Of a stretch of DNA of 64,000 bases, positions 1 through 9,169 are shown piece by piece. Numbering within the stretch: position 1 is the stretch's first letter; every line of letters starts with the position of its first letter. A model generated the notes under the pieces. The model was not told where the DNA came from, made no database searches, and worked only from the letters and a program-made list of their open reading frames with translations. The stretch lies in the NCBI GenBank assembly GCA_964057225.1, contig OZ059894.1, positions 4,898,001 through 4,962,000 on the forward strand, written 5' to 3'. The stretch comes from Auanema rhodensis. Its lineage: Eukaryota > Nematoda > Chromadorea > Rhabditida > Rhabditidae. The position numbers were made by a program, and so were the translations under genes.

Positions 1-51
1 CGTCTTTGCCTTGAAAAAAGGATCCTAAAAACATCTACTTTTTGCTAAATT

Positions 52-86
52 ATTTTGAAATTTTTCGAAAAAATTTTTGTCAAAAT
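52..86. other. Dyad 1: imperfect A/T-rich inverted repeat around TTCGAA
   Basis: The arms attttga (52-58) and tcaaaat (80-86) are exact reverse complements. Between them is a near-palindrome of T5-CG-A6-T5 centred on TTCGAA (64-69). The dyad recurs in nearly every monomer. It is altered where 'cgaaaaaa' becomes 'ccaaataa' (several gamma-derived copies) and where TTCGAA becomes TTTGAA (about 23,210 and 43,917). In two domain A copies (about 9,170 and 10,923) the left arm changes to attttgac. This is a sequence observation; cruciform formation or protein binding is inference. Confidence 0.75.
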
Positions 87-98
87 TTTTTGGAAGCA

Positions 99-126
99 AT
101 GTTGAGTGTACATGGAAACTCAACAT
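99..126. other. Dyad 2: stem-loop, 9-bp stem with 10-nt loop in this copy
   Basis: Arm atgttgagt (99-107), loop gtacatggaa (108-117) and arm actcaacat (118-126) pair perfectly. The stem length depends on two variable sites beside and within the arms. Copies with gcagtg have 8 bp, copies with gcaatg have 9 bp, and copies with gctatg (most of domain C) have 10 bp. Domain A copies with actcaaaat are broken to 6 contiguous pairs. The loop is nearly invariant; exceptions include 'acatagaa' at about 1,161, 8,172 and 13,780, and 'acagggaa' in part of domain C. Confidence 0.82.
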
Positions 127-209
127 ACACTAATGCATCATTTTTCAAACGATCATAACTAATTTTTGTATCAAGCGTTTTTCAATGTAGTATAGTGCAT
201 TCGATGCGG

Positions 210-260
210 ATTTTTAAGCTGCGTCGATCTGTGTTATCAGATTTGCGCTAGCTTAAAAAT
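210..260. other. Dyad 3: nested three-tier hairpin, 51 nt
   Basis: The outer stem is atttttaagct (210-220) with agcttaaaaat (250-260), 11 perfect pairs. A single bulged T (249) follows. The middle stem is gcg (221-223) with cgc (246-248). An internal loop of three bases on each side leads to the inner stem atctg (227-231) with cagat (238-242), and a 6-nt loop, tgttat. This is the most elaborate symmetry in the monomer and lies in its most conserved and most G+C-rich part. It is present in every complete monomer. Common arm changes (tttttaag to ttttcaag, tttccaag or ttttgag; agctt to agcttg; agct to agtt) are single transitions that weaken but do not destroy it. Confidence 0.85.
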
Positions 261-277
261 GCACCGAGATATCAACT

Positions 278-299
278 GATACAAGTTCACACTTATATC
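278..299. other. Dyad 4: 9-bp stem with 4-nt loop
   Basis: In most monomers gatataagt, loop tcac, and acttatatc form a perfect 9-bp inverted repeat. This first copy has gatacaagt, so one C/A mismatch. The C form is frequent in domain A and essentially absent from domain C. A second variant changes the loop from tcac to tcat (for example at about 2,740 and 3,790) and leaves the stem intact. A single copy at about 63,095 has gataaaagt. An overlapping alternative dyad, atatca/tgatat, lies just upstream (269-282) and could compete for the same bases. Confidence 0.83.
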
Positions 300-2452
300 C
301 TCGATTTTCACCCTGAAGAAATAATTTTTTCGTTGAATAACATTGTCCATCGTCTTTGCCTTAAAAAAAGGATTCTAAAAACATCTACTTTTTGCTAAAT
401 TATTTTGAAATTTTTCGAAAAAATTTTTGTCAAAATTTTTTGGAAGCAGTGTTGAGTGTACATGGAAACTCAAAATACACTAATGCATCATTTTTCAAAC
501 GATCATAACTAATTTCTGTATTAAGCTTCTCTCAATGTAGTATAGTGCATTCGATGCGGATTTTTAAGCTGCGTCGATCTGTGTTATCAGATTTGCGCTA
601 GCTTAAAAATGCACCGAGATATCAACTGATATAAGTTCACACTTATATCCTCGATTTTCACCCTGAAGAATTAATTTTTTCGTTGAATAACATTGTCTAT
701 CGTCTTTGCGTTGAAAAATGGAATCTAAAAACATCTACTTTTTGCTAAATTATTTTGAAATTTTTCGAAAAAATTTTTGTCAAAATGTTTTTGGAAGCAA
801 TGTTGAGTGTACATGGAAACTCAACATACACTAATGCATCATTTTTCAAACGATCATAACTAATTTTTATATTAAGCGTTTCTCAATGTAGTATAGTGCA
901 TTCGATGCGGATTTTTAAGCTGCGTCGATCTGTGTTATCAGATTTGCGCTAGCTTAAAAATGCACCGAGATATCAACTGATATAAGTTCACACTTATATC
1001 CTCGATTTTCACCCTGAAGAAATAATTTTTTCGTTGAATAACATTGTCCATCGTCTTTGCCTTGAAAAAAGGATTCTAAAAACATCTACTTTTTGCTAAA
1101 TTATTTTGAAATTTTTCGAAAAAATTTTTGTCAAAATTTTTTGGAAGCAATGTTGAGTGTACATAGAAACTCAACATACACTAATGCATCATTTTTCAAA
1201 CGATCATAACTAATTTTTGTATCAAGCGTTTTTCAATGTAGTATAGTGCATTCGATGCGGATTTTTAAGCTGCGTCGATCTGTGTTATCAGATTTGCGCT
1301 AGCTTAAAAATGCACCGAGATATCAACTGATATAAGTTCACACTTATATCCTCGATTTTCACCCTGAAGAAATAATTTTTTCGTTGAATAACTTTGTCCA
1401 TCGTCTTTGCCTTGAAAAAAGGATTCTAAAAACATCTACTTTTTGCTAAATTATCTTGAAATTTTTCGAAAAAATTTTTGTCAAAATTTTTTGGAAGCAA
1501 TGTTGAGTGTACATGGAAACTCAACATACACTAATGCATCATTTTTCAAACGATCATAACTAATTTTTGTATCAAGCGTTTTTCAATGTAGTATAGTGCA
1601 TTCGATGCGGATTTTTAAGCTGCGTCGATCTGTGTTATCAGATTTGCGCTAGCTTAAAAATGCACCGAGATATCAACTGATACAAGTTCACACTTATATC
1701 CTCGATTTTCACCCTGAAGAAATAATTTTTTCGTTGAATAACATTGTCCATCGTCTTTGCCTTGAAAAAAGGATTCTAAAAACATTTACTTTTTGCTAAA
1801 TTATTTTGAAATTTTTCGAAAAAATTTTTGTCAAAATGTTTTTGGAAGCAGTGTTGAGTGTACATGGAAACTCAACATACACTAATGCATCATTTTTCAA
1901 ACGATCATAACTAATTTTTGTATTAAGCTTCTCTCAATGTAGTATAGTGCATTCGATGCGGATTTTTGAGCTGCGTCGATCTGTGTTATCAGATTTGCGC
2001 TAGCTTAAAAATGCACCGAGATATCAACTGATATAAGTTCACACTTATATCCTCGATTTTCACCCTGAAGAAATAATTTTTTCGTTGAATAACATTGTCC
2101 ATCGTCTTTGCCTTGAAAAAAGGATTCTAAAAACATCTACTTTTTGCTAAATTATTTTGAAATTTTTCGAAAAAATTTTTGTCAAAATTTTTTGGAAGCA
2201 ATGTTGAGTGTACATGGAAACTCAACATACACTAATGCATCATTTTTCAAACGATCATAACTAATTTTTGTATTAAGCTTCTCTCAATGTAGTATAGTGC
2301 ATTCGATGCGGATTTTTGAGCTGCGTCGATCTGTGTTATCAGATTTGCGCTAGCTTAAAAATGCACCGAGATATCAACTGATATAAGTTCACACTTATAT
2401 CCTCGATTTTCACCCTGAAGAAATAATTTTTTCGTTGAATAACATTGTCCAT

Positions 2453-4554
2453 CGTCTTTGCCTTGAAAAAAGGATTCTAAAAACATCTACTTTTTGCTAA
2501 ATTATTTTGAAATTTTTCGAAAAAATTTTTGTCAAAATTTTTTGGAAGCAATGTTGAGTGTACATGGAAACTCAACATACACTAATGCATCATTTTTCAA
2601 ACGATCATAACTAATTTTTGTATCAAGCGTTTTTCAATGTAGTATAGTGCATTCGATGCGGATTTTTAAGCTGCGTCGATCTGTGTTATCAGATTTGCGC
2701 TAGCTTAAAAATGCACCGAGATATCAACTGATATAAGTTCATACTTATATCCTCGATTTTCACCCTGAAGAAATAATTTTTTCGTTGAATAACATTGTCC
2801 ATCGTCTTTGCGTTGAAAAAAGGATCCTAAAAACATCTACTTTTTGCTAAATTATTTTGAAATTTTTCGAAAAAATTTTTGTCAAAATTTTTTGGAAGCA
2901 ATGTTGAGTGTACATGGAAACTCAACATACACTAATGCATCATTTTTCAAACGATCATAACTAATTTTTGTATCAAGCGTTTTTCAATGTAGTATAGTGC
3001 ATTCGATGCGGATTTTTAAGCTGCGTCGATCTGTGTTATCAGATTTGCGCTAGCTTAAAAATGCACCGAGATATCAACTGATACAAGTTCACACTTATAT
3101 CCTCGATTTTCACCCTGAAGAAATAATTTTTTCGTTGAATAACATTGTCCATCGTCTTTGCCTTGAAAAAAGGATTCTAAAAACATCTACTTTTTGCTAA
3201 ATTATTTTGAAATTTTTCGAAAAAATTTTTGTCAAAATGTTTTTGGAAGCAGTGTTGAGTGTACATGGAAACTCAACATACACTAATGCATCATTTTTCA
3301 AACGATCATAACTAATTTTTGTATCAAGCGTTTTTCAATGTAGTATAGTGCATTCGATGCGGATTTTTAAGCTGCGTCGATCTGTGTTATCAGATTTGCG
3401 CTAGCTTAAAAATGCACCGAGATATCAACTGATATAAGTTCACACTTATATCCTCGATTTTCACCCTGAAGAAATAATTTTTTCGTTGAATAACATTGTC
3501 CATCGTCTTTGCCTTGAAAAAAGGATTCTAAAAACATCTACTTTTTGCTAAATTATTTTGAAATTTTTCGAAAAAATTTTTGTCAAAATTTTTTGGAAGC
3601 AATGTTGAGTGTACATGGAAACTCAACATACACTAATGCATCATTTTTCAAACGATCATAACTAATTTTTGTATCAAGCGTTTTTCAATGTAGTATAGTG
3701 CATTCGATGCGGATTTTTAAGCTGCGTCGATCTGTGTTATCAGATTTGCGCTAGCTTAAAAATGCACCGAGATATCAACTGATATAAGTTCATACTTATA
3801 TCCTCGATTTTCACCCTGAAGAAATAATTTTTTCGTTGAATAACATTGTCCATCGTCTTTGCGTTGAAAAAAGGATCCTAAAAACATCTACTTTTTGCTA
3901 AATTATTTTGAAATTTTTCGAAAAAATTTTTGTCAAAATTTTTTGGAAGCAATGTTGAGTGTACATGGAAACTCAACATACACTAATGCATCATTTTTCA
4001 AACGATCATAACTAATTTTTGTATCAAGCGTTTTTCAATGTAGTATAGTGCATTCGATGCGGATTTTTAAGCTGCGTCGATCTGTGTTATCAGATTTGCG
4101 CTAGCTTAAAAATGCACCGAGATATCAACTGATACAAGTTCACACTTATATCCTCGATTTTCACCCTGAAGAAATAATTTTTTCGTTGAATAACATTGTC
4201 CATCGTCTTTGCCTTGAAAAAAGGATTCTAAAAACATCTACTTTTTGCTAAATTATTTTGAAATTTTTCGAAAAAATTTTTGTCAAAATGTTTTTGGAAG
4301 CAGTGTTGAGTGTACATGGAAACTCAACATACACTAATGCATCATTTTTCAAACGATCATAACTAATTTTTGTATCAAGCGTTTTTCAATGTAGTATAGT
4401 GCATTCGATGCGGATTTTTAAGCTGCGTCGATCTGTGTTATCAGATTTGCGCTAGCTTAAAAATGCACCGAGATATCAACTGATACAAGTTCACACTTAT
4501 ATCCTCGATTTTCACCCTGAAGAAATAATTTTTTCGTTGAATAACATTGTCCAT
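2453..4554. repeat. Tandem 3-mer duplication, 1,051-bp unit, two copies
   Basis: Monomers at 2453, 2803 and 3153 are followed by copies at 3504, 3854 and 4204. The head 'gcgttgaaaaaagg' at 2,803 and 3,854 combines marks that are otherwise separate and was seen only in these two monomers, exactly 1,051 bp apart. The variants 'ttcatac' and ggatcc also line up. The third pair differs at gatataag versus gatacaag. Confidence 0.8.
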
Positions 4555-5255
4555 CGTCTTTGCCTTGAAAAAAGGATTCTAAAAACATTTACTTTTTGCT
4601 AAATTATTTTGAAATTTTTCGAAAAAATTTTTGTCAAAATGTTTTTGGAAGCAGTGTTGAGTGTACATGGAAACTCAACATACACTAATGCATCATTTTT
4701 CAAACGATCATAACTAATTTTTGTATCAAGCGTTTTTCAATGTAGTATAGTGCATTCGATGCGGATTTTTAAGCTGCGTCGATCTGTGTTATCAGATTTG
4801 CGCTAGCTTAAAAATGCACCGAGATATCAACTGATATAAGTTCATACTTATATCCTCGATTTTCTACCTGAAGAAATAATTTTTTCGTTGAATAACATTG
4901 TCCATCGTCTTTGCCTTGAAAAAAGGATCCTAAAAACATCTACTTTTTGCTAAATTATTTTGAAATTTTTCGAAAAAATTTTTGTCAAAATTTTTTGGAA
5001 GCAATGTTGAGTGTACATGGAAACTCAACATACACTAATGCATCATTTTTCAAACGATCATAACTAATTTTTGTATCAAGCGTTTTTCAATGTAGTATAG
5101 TGCATTCGATGCGGATTTTTAAGCTGCGTCGATCTGTGTTATCAGATTTGCGCTAGCTTAAAAATGCACCGAGATATCAACTGATATAAGTTCACACTTA
5201 TATCCTCGATTTTCACCCTGAAGAATTAATTTTTTCGTTGAATAACATTGTCTAT

Positions 5256-5607
5256 CGTCTTTGCGTTGAAAAATGGAATCTAAAAACATCTACTTTTTGC
5301 TAAATTATTTTGAAATTTTTCGAAAAAATTTTTGTCAAAATGTTTTTGGAAGCAATGTTGAGTGTACATGGAAACTCAAAATACACTAATGCATCATTTT
5401 TCAAACGATCATAACTAATTTCTGTATTAAGCTTCTCTCAATGTAGTATAGTGCATTCGATGCGGATTTTTAAGCTGCGTCGATCTGTGTTATCAGATTT
5501 GCGCTAGCTTAAAAATGCACCGAGATATCAACTGATATAAGTTCACACTTATATCCTCGATTTTCACCCTGAAGAATTAATTTTTTTTGTTGAATAACAT
5601 TGTCTAT
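5256..5607. repeat. 352-bp monomer with one extra T
   Basis: The tail reads gaattaa, eight T, gttg instead of gaattaa, six T, cgttg. The C is lost and two T are present, a net gain of one base over the 351-bp form. It is the only 352-bp unit in the window. A related change without length gain ('ttttttgttg') is found at about 7,341, 28,736 and 29,438. Confidence 0.85.
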
Positions 5608-8600
5608 CGTCTTTGCGTTGAAAAATGGAATCTAAAAACATCTACTTTTTGCTAAATTATTTTGAAATTTTTCGAAAAAATTTTTGTCAAAATTTTTTGG
5701 AAGCAATGTTGAGTGTACATGGAAACTCAACATACACTAATGCATCATTTTTCAAACGATCATAACTAATTTCTGTATTAAGCTTCTCTCAATGTAGTAT
5801 AGTGCATTCGATGCGGATTTTTAAGCTGCGTCGATCTGTGTTATCAGATTTGCGCTAGCTTAAAAATGCACCGAGATATCAACTGATATAAGTTCACACT
5901 TATATCCTCGATTTTCACCCTGAAGAATTAATTTTTTCGTTGAATAACATTGTCTATCGTCTTTGCGTTGAAAAATGGAATCTAAAAACATCTACTTTTT
6001 GCTAAATTATTTTGAAATTTTTCGAAAAAATTTTTGTCAAAATGTTTTTGGAAGCAATGTTGAGTGTACATGGAAACTCAAAATACACTAATGCATCATT
6101 TTTCAAACGATCATAACTAATTTCTGTATTAAGCTTCACTCAATGTAGTATAGTGCATTCTATGCGGATTTTTAAGCTGCGTCGATCTGTGTTATCAGAT
6201 TTGCGCTAGCTTAAAAATGCACCGAGATATCAACTGATATAAGTTCACACTTATATCCTCGATTTTCACCCTGAAGAATTAATTTTTTCGTTGAATAACA
6301 TTGTCTATCGTCTTTGCGTTGAAAAATGGAATCTAAAAACATCTACTTTTTGCTAAATTATTTTGAAATTTTTCGAAAAAATTTTTGTCAAAATGTTTTT
6401 GGAAGCAATGTTGAGTGTACATGGAAACTCAACATACACTAATGCATCATTTTTCAAACGATCATAACTAATTTTTGTATCAAGCGTTTTTCAATGTAGT
6501 ATAGTGCATTCGATGCGGATTTTTAAGCTGCGTCGATCTGTGTTATCAGATTTGCGCTAGCTTAAAAATGCACCGAGATATCAACTGATACAAGTTCACA
6601 CTTATATCCTCGATTTTCACCCTGAAGAAATAATTTTTTCGTTGAATAACATTGTCCATCGTCTTTGCCTTGAAAAAAGGATTCTAAAAACATCTACTTT
6701 TTGCTAAATTATTTTGAAATTTTTCGAAAAAATTTTTGTCAAAATGTTTTTGGAAGCAGTGTTGAGTGTACATGGAAACTCAACATACACTAATGCATCA
6801 TTTTTCAAACGATCATAACTAATTTTTGTATCAAGCGTTTTTCAATGTAGTATAGTGCATTCGATGCGGATTTTTAAGCTGCGTCGATCTGTGTTATCAG
6901 ATTTGCGCTAGCTTAAAAATGCACCGAGATATCAACTGATACAAGTTCACACTTATATCCTCGATTTTCACCCTGAAGAAATAATTTTTTCGTTGAATAA
7001 CATTGTCCATCGTCTTTGCCTTGAAAAAAGGATTCTAAAAACATTTACTTTTTGCTAAATTATTTTGAAATTTTTCGAAAAAATTTTTGTCAAAATGTTT
7101 TTGGAAGCAGTGTTGAGTGTACATGGAAACTCAACATACACTAATGCATCATTTTTCAAACGATCATAACTAATTTTTGTATCAAGCGTTTTTCAATGTA
7201 GTATAGTGCATTCGATGCGGATTTTTAAGCTGCGTCGATCTGTGTTATCAGATTTGCGCTAGCTTAAAAATGCACCGAGATATCAACTGATATAAGTTCA
7301 TACTTATATCCTCGATTTTCACCCTGAAGAAATAATTTTTTTGTTGAATAACATTGTCCATCGTCTTTGCCTTGAAAAAAGGATCCTAAAAACATCTACT
7401 TTTTGCTAAATTATTTTGAAATTTTTCGAAAAAATTTTTGTCAAAATTTTTTGGAAGCAGTGTTGAGTGTACATGGAAACTCAAAATACACTAATGCATC
7501 ATTTTTCAAACGATCATAACTAATTTCTGTATTAAGCTTCTCTCAATGTAGTATAGTGCATTCGATGCGGATTTTTAAGCTGCGTCGATCTGTGTTATCA
7601 GATTTGTGCTAGCTTAAAAATGCACCGAGATATCAACTGATATAAGTTCACACTTATATCCTCGATTTTCACCCTGAAGAATTAATTTTTTCGTTGAATA
7701 ACATTGTCTATCGTCTTTGCGTTGAAAAATGGAATCTAAAAACATCTACTTTTTGCTAAATTATTTTGAAATTTTTCGAAAAAATTTTTGTCAAAATGTT
7801 TTTGGAAGCAATGTTGAGTGTACATGGAAACTCAACATACACTAATGCATCATTTTTCAAACGATCATAACTAATTTTTATATTAAGCGTTTCTCAATGT
7901 AGTATAGTGCATTCGATGCGGATTTTTAAGCTGCGTCGATCTGTGTTATCAGATTTGCGCTAGCTTAAAAATGCACCGAGATATCAACTGATATAAGTTC
8001 ACACTTATATCCTCGATTTTCACCCTGAAGAAATAATTTTTTCGTTGAATAACATTGTCCATCGTCTTTGCCTTGAAAAAAGGATTCTAAAAACATCTAC
8101 TTTTTGCTAAATTATTTTGAAATTTTTCGAAAAAATTTTTGTCAAAATTTTTTGGAAGCAATGTTGAGTGTACATAGAAACTCAACATACACTAATGCAT
8201 CATTTTTCAAACGATCATAACTAATTTTTGTATCAAGCGTTTTTCAATGTAGTATAGTGCATTCGATGCGGATTTTTAAGCTGCGTCGATCTGTGTTATC
8301 AGATTTGCGCTAGCTTAAAAATGCACCGAGATATCAACTGATACAAGTTCACACTTATATCCTCGATTTTCACCCTGAAGAAATAATTTTTTCGTTGAAT
8401 AACATTGTCCATCGTCTTTGCCTTGAAAAAAGGATTCTAAAAACATTTACTTTTTGCTAAATTATTTTGAAATTTTTCGAAAAAATTTTTGTCAAAATGT
8501 TTTTGGAAGCAGTGTTGAGTGTACATGGAAACTCAACATACACTAATGCATCATTTTTCAAACGATCATAACTAATTTTTGTATCAAGCGTTTTTCAATG

Positions 8601-9169
8601 TAGTATAGTGCATTCGATGCGGATTTTTAAGCTGCGTCGATCTGTGTTATCAGATTTGCGCTAGCTTAAAAATGCACCGAGATATCAACTGATATAAGTT
8701 CATACTTATATCCTCGATTTTCACCCTGAAGAAATAATTTTTTCGTTGAATAACATTGTCCATCGTCTTTGCCTTGAAAAAAGGATCCTAAAAACATCTA
8801 CTTTTTGCTAAATTATTTTGAAATTTTTCGAAAAAATTTTTGTCAAAATTTTTTGGAAGCAATGTTGAGTGTACATGGAAACTCAACATACACTAATGCA
8901 TCATTTTTCAAACGATCATAACTAATTTTTGTATCAAGCGTTTTTCAATGTAGTATAGTGCATTCGATGCGGATTTTTAAGCTGCGTCGATCTGTGTTAT
9001 CAGATTTGCGCTAGCTTAAAAATGCACCGAGATATCAACTGATACAAGTTCACACTTATATCCTCGATTTTCACCCTGAAGAAATAATTTTTTCGTTGAA
9101 TAACATTGTCCATCGTCTTTGCCTTAAAAAAAGGATTCTAAAAACATCTACTTTTTGCTAAATTATTTT

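Larger units (their letters stand above)
1..350. repeat. Representative 350-bp monomer (domain A form)
   Basis: Internal map of one unit. Positions 14-91 hold a chain of A- and T-tracts. Positions 52-86 are an imperfect dyad centred on TTCGAA. Positions 82-91 are the site of the one-base G indel that sets 350 versus 351 bp. Positions 99-126 are a 9-bp stem with a 10-nt loop. Positions 160-190 are the main variable stretch (tatcaagcgtttttc or alternatives). Positions 210-260 are a nested hairpin. Positions 278-299 are a 9-bp stem with a 4-nt loop, which in this copy has one C/A mismatch. Positions 311-330 are a second variable stretch. I count 59 C, 52 G and 12 CpG in the unit, against about 8.8 CpG expected. 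The longest A/T run is about 12 bases, near 317-330. Confidence 0.93.
1..2452. repeat. Copy 1 of a 12,619-bp-spaced multi-monomer duplication
   Basis: Six successive monomers here (1-2102) match, type by type, the six that start at 12,620. Shared rare marks are 'acatagaaac' (1,161 and 13,780), 'aactttgtcc' (1,391 and 14,010) and 'ttatcttgaa' (1,451 and 14,070). Each pair is exactly 12,619 bp, or 36 monomers, apart. The seventh monomer (2,103-2,452) has no counterpart in the other copy. The block may start before the window. Small private differences show the copies have diverged since duplication. Confidence 0.82.

Noticed and set aside
197-213. CENP-B box in 'attcgatgcggat'
   Set aside because: It has TTCG and CGG, but the spacing is too short and the third G of CGGG is missing. 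No monomer fits the known nTTCGnnnnAnnCGGGn pattern.
210-260. tRNA, snRNA or other canonical RNA gene formed by the nested hairpin
   Set aside because: It lacks a cloverleaf, A/B boxes or any known family motif, and is simply part of the satellite unit.
278-299. TATA box or promoter at 'gatataag' and 'cttatatcc'
   Set aside because: Both strings are the arms of dyad 4 and occur in every monomer. No initiator, downstream gene or transcript evidence supports a promoter.
1-350. Relation to the Drosophila 359-bp (1.688) satellite, suggested by similar length and A/T-rich motifs such as 'ctactttttgc'
   Set aside because: I can compare only from memory, the shared words are short and low in complexity, and no extended alignment can be shown. 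A BLASTN or profile search against insect satellite libraries would decide.
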